Source: Mycolicibacterium lacusdiani
GTDB lineage: Bacteria; Actinomycetota; Actinomycetes; Mycobacteriales; Mycobacteriaceae
Length of the DNA: 64,000 bases
Assembly (NCBI RefSeq): GCF_021916785.1
Contig: NZ_JAKCFC010000003.1
Location: 1-64,000, forward strand
Reading direction: 5' to 3'
Both the position numbers and the translations under genes were made by a program. The notes beneath the pieces are model-generated. The model saw only the letters and a list, made by a program, of their open reading frames with translations, ran no database searches and was not told where the DNA came from. Below, piece by piece: positions 45,870-54,971 of this stretch. Position 1 is the stretch's first letter, and each line of letters begins with the position of its first letter.

Positions 45870-48619
45870 TCGCGGTCGGTCTCCCTGCTCTCGCGGACGT
45901 GGTTGCGGCCGGCGTGCACGCCGCCGAAGTGACTGCTCATGCTGGCGCGCACGGCTTCGGGGTCGCGCGCAGGCATCGGACGTGACTCGTCGGCGGTGCC
46001 GTTCTGGGCACCGTTGCGGCCGTGGGCTCCGACGCCGTTGCGGTCGTCGTGGTCGTCATCGGCGGCGCCGGGAACCAGCCGTGCGCCGGGCTGCCGGACG
46101 GGTAGGCCGTCGTCGGTGTGTTCTGCGACGGGGGCGTCTTCGGCCGCCGCGGCCGCCGACCAACCCTTGTCCCACACCGTCTGCCAGTCGAGGTCGGTGC
46201 TCTGGGCGAGTTCGTGCGGGTCGTCGATGAGCCACTCGGACAGCATCTTGTCGAAGATGCTGCCGTCGCCGCTGCCCTCTGTGCGGGCTTCGGCAGCCGG
46301 GGCGCTCGGCGGCAGGGGTTCGGGCTCGGGTTGCGCCTCGGCTGCCGCGTGCGCGCGTGATGCGAAGAACGCGGAGGTGTCGGTCGGCGCCTGAACATCG
46401 CTCGGCGTCAGCTCGGTGAATTCCGGTGGCCCCGGCGGGATGTCGGCGATGCCGCTGGCACCCGGCTTGCGTTGCGGGAGGAAGGACACCGGCACCTCGA
46501 CGCGGCCGTTCCGGGCTGCCGGTTCCGCTGCCGGCTCCGCTGCCGGCTCCTCTGTGGGTTCCTGAATGACGAACTCGTCGGTGTCCGGGGCGTCCTCGGT
46601 GTACTCGGCGAATTCGTCGTACTCCATCTCCGCGGATTCCGCGGGGGCGGGTTCGGGCTCGGCCGCGAAGGCGAGGGAGGGTTCGGCAGGCGCCTGCGCG
46701 TCGGCAGGGATCGGCGCACCGTTTCGCAGCAGCAGCTCTGCGGGCACGTAGACACCCGCCGTGGTGCCCGAATTGCGTTCGCCCGCAGTGGTGTTGCGCA
46801 ACCGGACTACCAATCCGTGCTGGGCGGCCAGGCGTCCGACGACGAACAGGCCCATGTGTCGCGCCGTGTACGGGTTGACCTCGCCACCGGACTGCAGCCG
46901 GGCGTTGGCGACCCGGAGGTCGGCGTCGGTCATGCCGAGGCCCACGTCACTGATCTCCACGACGAGGCCGCCATTGCCGGTGTGCACGGCGGACACCCGC
47001 ACCTGCGAGACCGGCGGCGAATAGCGCAGTGCGTTGTCGAGCAGCTCGGCCAGCAGGTGCACGAGGTCGCCCGCGACCACGCCGAGCACCTCGCTGTCGG
47101 GGACCGTCGCCGTGACGACCCGCGTGTAGTCCTCCACCTCGGACGCCGCCGCGTCGATCAGCGCCGCGACCGGAACCGGGTCGGCGTGTTCGCGGGGCAC
47201 CTTCGATCCCGCGAGCACCAGCAGGTTGGCGCCGTTGCGTCGCATGCGGGCCGCCAGGTGGTCCAGGCGGAACAGACTCCGCAGCCGCTCGGGGTCGTCT
47301 TCGTCGCGCTCGAGGTGGTCGATCAGCGACAGCTGCTGGTCCACCAGCGAGCGGCTCCGGCGCGACAGCGTCTCGAACATGTCGCCGAGCTGTACCTGCA
47401 GCCGCGACTGTTCCCCGGCGAGCAGGACGGCCTGTTCGTGCAGTTCGTCGACCGCGTGGGCGACCTGCCCGATCTCCTCGGTGGTGTACACCGGCAGCGG
47501 CTGGATCTGGTGCACCTCGCCGCCGGAGCGCACCCGGTCGAGTTCGCGCGCCAAGTCTTCGTGCGCCACCCGCAACGCACCGTCGCGCAGCCTGCGCAAC
47601 GGCCGGATCAGCGTGGTCGAGACGATCGCCACCAGTAGCAGCGCGAGTAGCAGTGCGATCCCGACGATCACCGAGTCGCGAATGGCCTCGCTGCGCGTGG
47701 CCGCTGCCTGATCCTCCACGCCGGAGGAGAGGTCCGCGGTGGTGCGGTCGATGACCTGGCGGGCGATGTCACCGGTGGTCCGGATCGACTCGGAGATCTC
47801 GGGGTTGTTGACCAGCGGCACGGCTGGATCGGACATCAGCGCCATCCGCCGCACCATCTCGGCCTGCAGCTTCTCGGCGTCGGGGGAACCGACTCCGAGC
47901 ACCTGCACCATGCCGAACAGCGTGGACGGCTCGGTGCCCGCCAGCGTGATCATCGACGTCCGCAGTTCGGGTTCGGGCACCTGCGCGCCAAGGTTGACCA
48001 GCAGCTGCTGCATCACCATCTGGCCGCGCGCGCCCATCGCCCTGGACAGCCCCAGCGCGTCGGCCCGGATGCGTTCGTCGTCGACGCGGACCGACCCGTT
48101 CACGGCGTCCTCCGCGGTGAGCAGGATCGGCGCGTACCCGGTGATCCGGTCGCGCAGGGCGATGCTGTTGGCGGTCACCTGATCGAGCAGCGACTGCCCG
48201 TCGTCGAGCAACGAGTCGACGCCGGCGGCCACGTCGGGCACGACGTCGGTGGCGGCGAGTCGGCGCTGCAGTTCCTGCTTGGCTGCGTCGTAGTCGGCGA
48301 TCGCCGATGCGGTGTCACCGCCGGTCGAATTGGCCAACAGGGCCGACTCGAGGGCCGCCGTGTAGCGCTCGATGGCGGGCACCATTTCCGCGCGATCGGC
48401 AGCCACCCGCAAATCGGCTGCCTCATTCCACCCGGAGTAGACGCGCAGCCCGCCGAATGCGCCTGCCAGCAACAGCGGCACCAATACGATGGCGAACACT
48501 TTCCAGCCGACGGGCCAATTGCTCACCGACCATCGCGAAGGCCGCTTCACCGGCGGCGTCGAATGGTCGCCGAATTCGGTTGCCGTGCCCGCGTATGGTG
48601 GCTGCGCAGCGACCGTCAT
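45866..48619 (-). CDS. mfpE: MfpE/CvnA-type sensor histidine kinase-like protein
   Basis: The 917-residue protein has a short cytosolic N terminus, membrane helix 1 (about residues 38-60), an extracytoplasmic nitrate/nitrite-sensor-like domain, and helix 2 at about 317-340. HAMP and dimerisation regions follow ([40 protein letters not shown]). The HATPase domain has N box [14 protein letters not shown] and G box DVGLGM. The last 250 residues are acidic and Pro/Ala-rich without a known domain. I prefer the ATG at 48619, which overlaps a preceding small frame; ATG at 48655 is an alternative. Confidence 0.88.
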   Translation of the reverse strand: MTVAAQPPYAGTATEFGDHSTPPVKRPSRWSVSNWPVGWKVFAIVLVPLLLAGAFGGLRVYSGWNEAADLRVAADRAEMVPAIERYTAALESALLANSTGGDTASAIADYDAAKQELQRRLAATDVVPDVAAGVDSLLDDGQSLLDQVTANSIALRDRITGYAPILLTAEDAVNGSVRVDDERIRADALGLSRAMGARGQMVMQQLLVNLGAQVPEPELRTSMITLAGTEPSTLFGMVQVLGVGSPDAEKLQAEMVRRMALMSDPAVPLVNNPEISESIRTTGDIARQVIDRTTADLSSGVEDQAAATRSEAIRDSVIVGIALLLALLLVAIVSTTLIRPLRRLRDGALRVAHEDLARELDRVRSGGEVHQIQPLPVYTTEEIGQVAHAVDELHEQAVLLAGEQSRLQVQLGDMFETLSRRSRSLVDQQLSLIDHLERDEDDPERLRSLFRLDHLAARMRRNGANLLVLAGSKVPREHADPVPVAALIDAAASEVEDYTRVVTATVPDSEVLGVVAGDLVHLLAELLDNALRYSPPVSQVRVSAVHTGNGGLVVEISDVGLGMTDADLRVANARLQSGGEVNPYTARHMGLFVVGRLAAQHGLVVRLRNTTAGERNSGTTAGVYVPAELLLRNGAPIPADAQAPAEPSLAFAAEPEPAPAESAEMEYDEFAEYTEDAPDTDEFVIQEPTEEPAAEPAAEPAARNGRVEVPVSFLPQRKPGASGIADIPPGPPEFTELTPSDVQAPTDTSAFFASRAHAAAEAQPEPEPLPPSAPAAEARTEGSGDGSIFDKMLSEWLIDDPHELAQSTDLDWQTVWDKGWSAAAAAEDAPVAEHTDDGLPVRQPGARLVPGAADDDHDDRNGVGAHGRNGAQNGTADESRPMPARDPEAVRASMSSHFGGVHAGRNHVRESRETDRE

Positions 48620-48678
48620 CGCGACTGCGCCGCTTTTCGGGCCGGTGGGCCGCATCTCCGTGATCGCGCGTCGTTCAT
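48616..48678 (-). CDS. possible 20-residue leader ORF coupled to mfpE
   Basis: The ATG at 48678 has GCAGGA upstream and opens a 20-codon frame ([20 protein letters not shown]). Its TGA overlaps the mfpE ATG at 48619 as ATGA. mfpE has no ribosome site of its own there, so coupled initiation would explain its expression. The product is basic and Arg-rich with no known match. Confidence 0.4.
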   Translation of the reverse strand: MNDARSRRCGPPARKAAQSR

Positions 48679-48930
48679 GTGACTTCCTGCAGCTCTTCGC
48701 CCATCGATGGGCAGGCGTCATCGCCCGGCAATTGATCGAGTATGACAGCGATGAGCGGGGGTTTCCATGACTGTTGCTGATCGAACGGAGTTCGTGACCA
48801 GGGCGTTGCCACTTCGTGTGCCATACGAGCAAATGTCGTTGCACGCCTGAGACCATTGCCGTTCTCGCGGCGTCGAACGACGAGGAGACACGTAGCGTCG
48901 GCAGGACTGATGATCGGGAAGGCGCGGCAA

Positions 48931-49395
48931 TTGTTCAAGGTGATGTTCTACTCGCCGCGCATCGCGCCCAACACGGGCAATGCGATTCGCATGGTCGCGG
49001 GCACGGGATGCGAACTGCACCTCGTCGAACCGTTGGGCTTCGACCTGTCGGAGCCCAAGTTGCGTCGCGCCGGTCTCGACTACCACGACCTGGCGTCGGT
49101 GACCGTGCACGCCGACCTCGACGCGGCCTGGGCAGCGGTCCTGCCGGCGCGGGTCTTCGCGTTCACCGCCCACTCGGAGACGTCGTTCGCCGCCGTCGAC
49201 TACCGCCCCGGGGACGTCCTGCTCTTCGGACCCGAACCGACCGGGTTGGACGCCGAGACACTCGCCGACCCGAACGTCACCACGACCGTGCGCATCCCCA
49301 TGCTGGCGGGACGGCGGTCGCTCAACCTGTCGAATGCCGCCGCGGTCGCGGTGTACGAGGCCTGGCGACAGAACGGCTTCGCCGGCGCGACGTGA
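48931..49395 (+). CDS. trmL: SpoU/TrmL family RNA 2'-O-methyltransferase
   Basis: This is a 154-residue SPOUT-fold methyltransferase that methylates the 2'-O of a tRNA or rRNA ribose using SAM. Family motifs are SPRIAPNTGNAIR (motif 1), LLFGPEPTGL (motif 2) and IPMLAGRRSLNLSNAAAVAVYE (motif 3, the knot). The length and trefoil-only layout fit tRNA (cytidine34-2'-O)-methyltransferases. TTG at 48931 gives the family N terminus; ATG at 48910 is an alternative. It corresponds to Rv3366. Confidence 0.9.
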   Translation: MFKVMFYSPRIAPNTGNAIRMVAGTGCELHLVEPLGFDLSEPKLRRAGLDYHDLASVTVHADLDAAWAAVLPARVFAFTAHSETSFAAVDYRPGDVLLFGPEPTGLDAETLADPNVTTTVRIPMLAGRRSLNLSNAAAVAVYEAWRQNGFAGAT

Positions 49396-49411
49396 CTTCG
49401 CGGCACGAGAA

Positions 49412-49996
49412 TCAGTGCCGCTGTTCCCGCACCGGGGGCGCCTGACCGGCCGGCGGCGGAGCCGGGTACCACTCCTGCGGCTCCGGCCAGACGAAGCCCG
49501 GCGGGATCGAGTACGTCTCGAAGGTCGTGCCGGTGGCCGCCTCGGTGTCGAAGAACGCGAACGCGTTGGCGTCCATGAACCGGCCCGACTGGATTTCTGG
49601 GAACCCCCGATGCTCGAACTCGGCCGCGCGCTGTTCCCAGGGCCTCTCCTCGCAATCGAAGGCGACGTGCTGGATGCCTTCGCCGTGGGCGTCGAGGAAC
49701 TCCTGGAAGATCGACGGACCGTACAGGGGCTCCATGATCTCGACGGCCAGATCGCCGACGTCGGCGAAGCAGACCTTGATCGCGTAGTCGGCGTCGGCGC
49801 CGCGGTACGTGCGGCCCGTGACCGTGGCCGAGTCGAAGGTGTACACCCGCCACGGCCCGATGCCGAGCCGCACCAGGCCCTCCATCGTCCGACGATGATC
49901 GGTGGTGACGAAGCAGATCTCGATCAGCTTGCCCAGGAAGCCATTCGACAGCGTGGTGGCGCTGAGCACCGTGGGCAGCGAGGTGTCGTCGGTCAC
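49412..49996 (-). CDS. VOC family protein coupled to an NCS1 permease
   Basis: This is a 194-residue VOC (glyoxalase/methylmalonyl-CoA epimerase-like) protein: GKLIEICFVTTDHRRTMEGLVRLGIGPW starts module 1, HVAFDCEE starts module 2, and the last module has AFFDTEAATGTTFETYS with a Glu ligand. The GTG at 49996 overlaps the permease stop (GTGA) and GGGAGG lies 9 bp upstream. Its close coupling to a nucleobase-type permease suggests it acts on the imported compound or a breakdown product. Confidence 0.83.
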   Translation of the reverse strand: MTDDTSLPTVLSATTLSNGFLGKLIEICFVTTDHRRTMEGLVRLGIGPWRVYTFDSATVTGRTYRGADADYAIKVCFADVGDLAVEIMEPLYGPSIFQEFLDAHGEGIQHVAFDCEERPWEQRAAEFEHRGFPEIQSGRFMDANAFAFFDTEAATGTTFETYSIPPGFVWPEPQEWYPAPPPAGQAPPVREQRH

Positions 49997-51417
49997 GAGC
50001 GCGCCTCCCGCCGCGTCAGCAGGAAGTACAGGCCGCCGGCGACGAGACTGCCGGACAGCCAGGAGAAGTCGGTGTTGCCGAGCGCCTTGGCCAACGGGCC
50101 CTGCATGAACGGAACCAATCCGTACTGCCACGACCAGCCTGCGATCAGGCCGGCCGCGAGGCTGACCAGTCCGCTGACGTTGAACGCGCGGCCGGGCAGT
50201 GCTCGGTCACCCGGGTAGAGCGACGCGACGTCCAGTGACCCGCGCCGGACCACGAAGTAGTCGACGAGCACGATCGCCGCCCACGGGCTGATCCACACCA
50301 GGATCGACACCATCCACTGATCGAAGGCATGGGCGAAGCTGTCGGCGTTGACGAACACCGCCAGCACACCCGAGGCGACCAGACCCGCGACCAGGGTGAC
50401 CTTCCAGCGTGCCGCCCGAACGCCGATCGACAGCGCAGCCAGTGAGCACGAGTACAGGTTGAGGATGTTCGTCGCGATCGGCCCGTGCACGAGGAGCAGC
50501 AGCACCGGGATGGCCATGACGCCGAAGGTGCTGACCACCAGGGTGGACGGGTCGCTGCCATGGCCCGCGCTGGCCAGACATGCCCCCAGCGCGGCGAGCC
50601 AGACGGTGGGCAGGTACATGCCGAGCGAGGACGACCAGAACACCGCGCGGGTGGAGGCCGTGACCCGGACGAACCTGCTGTAGTCCGACGCATACGGGAT
50701 CCACGTCAGACCCCAGCCGATGCCGATGGCCGTCAGCAGCTGCGTCACCGCGGTGACCTTGTCGCCGCCGTCCATCGGGGTTCCGGTCAGATTCCAGTTC
50801 ACGTCAGTGGTCGCCATGGCCATCACGGTCATGATCGCCATCACCGCGACGGTGGCGGGCACGGTGTACTTCTCGAAGCTTCGGATGGCATAGAACCCGT
50901 AGAGGGCCAGGCCCAGCTGGACGACCATGATGCCGGCGGCTACGGCGACCTCGAGCCACACCCCGCCGGTGACGCCGAGTTCGGCAAGCATCGCCAGAGC
51001 CAGGTCGAGCACCACCCAGGTGTTGACGCCGACCCAGCCCATCGTCAGCGCGAACTGCGCGAGCCCCGGGACGATCGCGCCCTTCGTGCCGAACGGCGCC
51101 CGGCCCAGCACCATTTGGTTGACGGCCGTGCGATGACCGATGACGTTGAACACGCCGAACACGGCGCACCCGACGACGTTGCCGAGCACCACCACCAGCA
51201 GCGTCTCCACCAGGCTGAGGCCCAGCGTGATGCCGAGTGCACCCAGCACCCAGTTGATGGGCGCGATGTTGGCGCCAGACCAGATCCAGAACAACTCCCA
51301 CGGCGAACAGTCGCGACTGTCGTCGGGGATCGGGTCGATCCCGTGGGCGTCGAAGGGCACCGCGGCATCTGCCGTGGGGTCGGTCGTGGTCGGTGCGTCG
51401 AGCGGACTGGTCGACAT
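49993..51417 (-). CDS. NCS1 family nucleobase/allantoin-type permease
   Basis: This is a 474-residue membrane protein with about 12 helices. Family features are the first helix with FWIWSGANIAPINWVLGALG, a GYSFxEKYTVP-like loop (AIRSFEKYTVP) and YASDYSRFVR before helix 7, typical of NCS1 cytosine, purine, hydantoin or allantoin carriers. ATG at 51417 has an AGGAG ribosome site. It is divergent from a PucR regulator, the class that commonly controls purine-related transport. Confidence 0.9.
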   Translation of the reverse strand: MSTSPLDAPTTTDPTADAAVPFDAHGIDPIPDDSRDCSPWELFWIWSGANIAPINWVLGALGITLGLSLVETLLVVVLGNVVGCAVFGVFNVIGHRTAVNQMVLGRAPFGTKGAIVPGLAQFALTMGWVGVNTWVVLDLALAMLAELGVTGGVWLEVAVAAGIMVVQLGLALYGFYAIRSFEKYTVPATVAVMAIMTVMAMATTDVNWNLTGTPMDGGDKVTAVTQLLTAIGIGWGLTWIPYASDYSRFVRVTASTRAVFWSSSLGMYLPTVWLAALGACLASAGHGSDPSTLVVSTFGVMAIPVLLLLVHGPIATNILNLYSCSLAALSIGVRAARWKVTLVAGLVASGVLAVFVNADSFAHAFDQWMVSILVWISPWAAIVLVDYFVVRRGSLDVASLYPGDRALPGRAFNVSGLVSLAAGLIAGWSWQYGLVPFMQGPLAKALGNTDFSWLSGSLVAGGLYFLLTRREARS

Positions 51418-51475
51418 CGCGGACTCCTGTCGTTGCTGGCACGATCATCGAAACACCGGCGGAGACGGCGAGTGA

Positions 51476-51491
51476 GTGGATAAACGTCCAC
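51476..51491. promoter_or_regulatory. inverted repeat GTGGA-TAAACG-TCCAC, candidate PucR operator
   Basis: The 5-bp arms with a 6-bp spacer lie in the 93-bp gap between the divergent NCS1 permease and pucR genes. It is the only clear dyad there. Confidence 0.35.
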
Positions 51492-51510
51492 CGTCGCCCT
51501 CGTTGACTGG

Positions 51511-53076
51511 ATGATGAGACACGTGCTCACGTTTCGTGCCCTGCTCGACGACGCCGCGCTCGAACTCGACCTCCTGGTGCCGGGCGAACCGGGTGACACC
51601 GACCGGGAAGTGTTGTGGCTGCACAACACCGAGCTGCCCGACCCCTCGCCGTACGTCCGCGCCACCGAACTCGTGCTCACCAACGGGTTGTGGCGCGACG
51701 TCGCCGGTGCTGCCGCCTTCGTGGATGCACTCCGGCGTGCTCGCGCCTCCGGCTTGATCTTCGGGCTCACCGAGACGACGCCGACGGTGCCGCACGACCT
51801 GCTCGACGCGTGCACCGACGCTGGTCTTCCGCTCGCTTCGGTGTCGATCGCCGTGCCGTTCACGGCGATCACGGAGGCGGCCGCTCGCATCCAGGGCGCA
51901 GCCCGCCAGGAGGCACTTGCAGGGCTGGTGCGGCGTGGCAACGCGCTGGCGACGGCCATCTCGCGTGGTGGAGGCGCCCAGGGCGTGCTCGACGTGCTGC
52001 GCCGCGACCACGATCTGCCGCTGGTCGTGGTCGACAGGATGGGTCGACGACTCGCCGGCGCCGGTGTACATCCCGACTTCGATCAGTCCGCGGCGCACGC
52101 GCTCGTACGCAGGCCCCCGCCGCTGGAGGTCGACCTGCCCGACGGCGGCCGCGCGTCGGTGTTCCTGGTCGAGGGCGCGATGGGCGAGGTGGACGCCGGC
52201 GTGTTCTGCCTGCGCCCCATGTCCAACCTCACCCCCGAGGAGCAGGGAGCCGTCGATCAGGCGGCACGGTTCCTGAGCCTGGAGGTCACCAAGCAGCAGG
52301 CCCTGCAGGCGATCGAGTCGCGGTTCTCCAGCGAACTCCTCGAGATGATCCTCTCGGGTGCTGCGCGGGCCGGCGAGGTCCGGGACAGGCTGCGGGCGTT
52401 CGGCATCGACCCCGCCGGTCGGCTAGCCGTCATCACCCTCGTCGTCGGCGACGGCCCACGACGACCGGCTGGGTCGACCGACGAGGTCGAGGACTTCTTC
52501 GCCCGGCGGGGCGTTCCGGCGGTGGTCGTCGCAGGCAGCCAGGACACCGTCGTCGTCTTCCCGTGGCACGATGGCGCCGCGGCGATCGTCACACTGGCCG
52601 AGGAACTGGTGACCGCCATGGGCACCCGCTTCCCCGAGGACCGAACCGTCATCGGGATAGGTTCGGTGGCAACCGATTCCGCAGCACTACGCGAACCCCT
52701 GATCGGTTCGCGGGAGGTGTGCCAAGTGCTGCGCAGACGCGGTACCGGCTCGCGGGTGGGGACCTTCGCCGACATCGGGACGCACCGTATGCTGCTCGGC
52801 TTGCACGACCGAACGGTGTTGCGGCGCTTCGCCGATGACCTTCTGGATCCGCTGCGCAACCACGACGGGCAGCACGGGACCGAACTCGAGCGCACGCTGC
52901 GGACGTTCCTGAGCAACGACGGACAGTGGTCGACCACCGCCGGCGCCCTCTACGTCCACGTGAACACGCTGCGCAACCGCATCGCCAAGATCGGCGAACT
53001 GACCGGACGGGACGTCAGCCGCCTCGAGGACCGCGTCGACCTGTTCCTCGCGATCGAGGCCGACGCGCTGGGCTGA
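51511..53076 (+). CDS. PucR family transcriptional regulator
   Basis: This is a 521-residue activator with a PucR N-terminal domain (about residues 1-120), a central GGDEF-like/GAF-type region and a C-terminal helix-turn-helix (HTH_30) with LFLSNDGQWSTTAGALYVHVNTLRNRIAKI-type sequence, summarised by VHVNTLRNRI (about 482-491). PucR proteins regulate purine, GABA or cytosine catabolism in response to pathway metabolites. ATG at 51511 (or 51514) starts it. Its neighbours, an NCS1 permease and amide-cleaving enzymes, fit such a role. Confidence 0.9.
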   Translation: MMRHVLTFRALLDDAALELDLLVPGEPGDTDREVLWLHNTELPDPSPYVRATELVLTNGLWRDVAGAAAFVDALRRARASGLIFGLTETTPTVPHDLLDACTDAGLPLASVSIAVPFTAITEAAARIQGAARQEALAGLVRRGNALATAISRGGGAQGVLDVLRRDHDLPLVVVDRMGRRLAGAGVHPDFDQSAAHALVRRPPPLEVDLPDGGRASVFLVEGAMGEVDAGVFCLRPMSNLTPEEQGAVDQAARFLSLEVTKQQALQAIESRFSSELLEMILSGAARAGEVRDRLRAFGIDPAGRLAVITLVVGDGPRRPAGSTDEVEDFFARRGVPAVVVAGSQDTVVVFPWHDGAAAIVTLAEELVTAMGTRFPEDRTVIGIGSVATDSAALREPLIGSREVCQVLRRRGTGSRVGTFADIGTHRMLLGLHDRTVLRRFADDLLDPLRNHDGQHGTELERTLRTFLSNDGQWSTTAGALYVHVNTLRNRIAKIGELTGRDVSRLEDRVDLFLAIEADALG

Positions 53077-53091
53077 GGATCACCGCGGGTC

Positions 53092-54213
53092 TCATCGGAC
53101 GCTGCGCGCAGCTGCCCACTCCCGCGTGTTGGCGATGGTCGCCATTGGCTGAATCATCGCGTGGTCGAACGGATTCAGCTCGTCGCCTACGGCGAGCCGC
53201 TCGGGCAGATCCGGGTTGGCCAGTGCGCCGCGTGCGACCGACAAGAGGTCGGCGTGCTCTCCCGCGAGGACGTCGGCCGCCTGTCGGGGATCGTGCATTC
53301 CACCGTTGGCCATCACCGGTACGCCACTGACCTCACGGGCCAGCGCCGTGATGGTGCGGCCATCCGAGAGCCGGGCGGTGTCGATGAAGTCTCGACCCTC
53401 ACTGGCGACGTGCAGATAGTCGACACCGGCTCGAGCCAGCGCAGCGAATATGACCTCGGCGTCGGCAGCACCACCCGGCCAGCGGTAGGTGAAGTCGTTG
53501 ACCTTGGTCTGCGACAACCGCACCCCGATCGGGACGTCGGCACCGACGCGGTCGCGGATCGCCGCGACGACCTCGGCCGTCAGCCGGATGCGGTTGGCCA
53601 TGTCGCCGCCGTAGTCGTCGTCGCGCTGGTTGGTGTAGACGGTGAGGAACTGATCCAGCAGGTAGCCGTTGGCGGCATGGACTTCCACGCCGTCGAAGCC
53701 CGCGGCCACGGCCCGCACGGCGGCATCGGCGTAACTGGCTATGACGCTGCGGATGTCTTCACCGGTCGCGGCCCGGGGCGTCAGCCAGTGGTCGTGCCCG
53801 CCGTACTCCCCGAGCGGCTGTCCGATCGGGGCGACGGCCGATGGTGCGATGGTCCCGGCACCGAAGGAGTTGCCCTGGGACAGCGCGCCTGCGTGCATCA
53901 ACTGGGCGACGAACGGGGCGCCGTGGGCGTGGACGGCCTCGGTGGCGCCACGCCATGCCTCGACGTGCGCGTCGGTCGCCAGACCGGGCTGGTTCAGGTA
54001 TCCCTGACTGTGCGCGGTGTCGGTGTAGATGCCCTCGGTGACGATCAACCCGAAGCCGCCGCGCGCGAATTCGGCGTAGTAGTCGGCCATCTCGGTGGTG
54101 GCCGTGCCGTCCGGCATGGCCGAGACGCGGGTCATCGGGGCGACGGCGAGCCGGTTGCGCAGCGCCAGGGCGCCGATGCGATGGGGACTCAGAGCGGGGT
54201 GTGCGTACTGCAT
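53092..54213 (-). CDS. NADH:flavin oxidoreductase, Old Yellow Enzyme family (YqjM-like)
   Basis: This is a 373-residue FMN TIM barrel. It begins with the family segment IGALALRNRLAVAPMTRVSA, then AQLMHAGALSQ, EVHAANGYLLDQFLT and the FMN phosphate end MANGGMHDP. It lacks the Fe-S domain and the NADPH domain of dienoyl-CoA reductases. ATG at 54213 has a near-perfect AGGAGG site. It follows the DUF1989 gene by 26 bp, forming a two-gene operon convergent with pucR. Confidence 0.88.
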   Translation of the reverse strand: MQYAHPALSPHRIGALALRNRLAVAPMTRVSAMPDGTATTEMADYYAEFARGGFGLIVTEGIYTDTAHSQGYLNQPGLATDAHVEAWRGATEAVHAHGAPFVAQLMHAGALSQGNSFGAGTIAPSAVAPIGQPLGEYGGHDHWLTPRAATGEDIRSVIASYADAAVRAVAAGFDGVEVHAANGYLLDQFLTVYTNQRDDDYGGDMANRIRLTAEVVAAIRDRVGADVPIGVRLSQTKVNDFTYRWPGGAADAEVIFAALARAGVDYLHVASEGRDFIDTARLSDGRTITALAREVSGVPVMANGGMHDPRQAADVLAGEHADLLSVARGALANPDLPERLAVGDELNPFDHAMIQPMATIANTREWAAARSVR

Positions 54214-54239
54214 GGTGTCCTCCTGATGGGGCCGGGTGG

Positions 54240-54860
54240 CTAGGTTCGGGGTGCGACGAATTCGATGGCAAGCGAGGTGGGTCGGTCGCCGTTGATGGGA
54301 TTGAGGTCCATCGGGCAGGCCGAGACCACGATCACGCAATTCATGTCCGCCTCGAAGGTCACGGCATCGCCGGGCCGGCTCGGCGCGGGTAGCCAACTCA
54401 GGTCACCATCGGCGCCGACCGGGATGTTCATGAAGACGTTGACCGGTTGCGGCACGACGGGCGCGGCCATTTTCAACTGCGACAGGGCGATTCGGAGGTT
54501 GTCCGCGCACGAGGCGTGCCCGGCTACCCCGAGCGCGTCGTAGCGGGCGGGGTCACAGGCGGCGATGAGCATGTCGTGCGCGCCCGGTGACGTGTCGGCC
54601 GTCAGCGTGAGGATCGGCCGTCGGCGGTTGGTCAGGAAGTGCTCCCCGATGCGCGGGAACAGCCTGCTGACCGACGTTCGGGTGTGCGCGGCGGACAGGT
54701 ATTCGTCGGGGTCGGTGGCCGCGAACGCGAACAGGTCGCCGACCTGGCCGCCCTCGGGGTCGACGAGGCTGAAGCGGTCACCCGCGCGGATGCGGAACGC
54801 CAGCCCCTGGCCGGCGGGGATCACCATGGTCGCGGTGTCGTGCGTCAACTCCATGCCCAC
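54240..54860 (-). CDS. DUF1989 (urea carboxylase-associated) family protein
   Basis: This is a 206-residue protein with the DUF1989 pattern: VIPAGQGLAFRIRAGDRFSLVDPEGGQVGDLFAF near the start, DSPGAHD-type segment (TSPGAHDML), CADNL and NVFMNIP. The conserved Cys, His and Asp residues suggest a metal site. Family members sit beside urea or guanidine carboxylase genes, but no carboxylase gene lies here. The start could be TTG 54866, GTG 54860 or ATG 54854; spacing from AAGGCG favours GTG. It is divergent from the amidase gene. Confidence 0.83.
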   Translation of the reverse strand: MGMELTHDTATMVIPAGQGLAFRIRAGDRFSLVDPEGGQVGDLFAFAATDPDEYLSAAHTRTSVSRLFPRIGEHFLTNRRRPILTLTADTSPGAHDMLIAACDPARYDALGVAGHASCADNLRIALSQLKMAAPVVPQPVNVFMNIPVGADGDLSWLPAPSRPGDAVTFEADMNCVIVVSACPMDLNPINGDRPTSLAIEFVAPRT

Positions 54861-54971
54861 AGTCAACGTCGCCTTCGCGTGGAGCGCTCATGTCGTTTCG
54901 TTCAGTGCCTGTGCGCTTCGATGTACGTTCCTCCATGGCCGGTGGTCTGGGGGCTGGCTAGCCTCGGTGCG

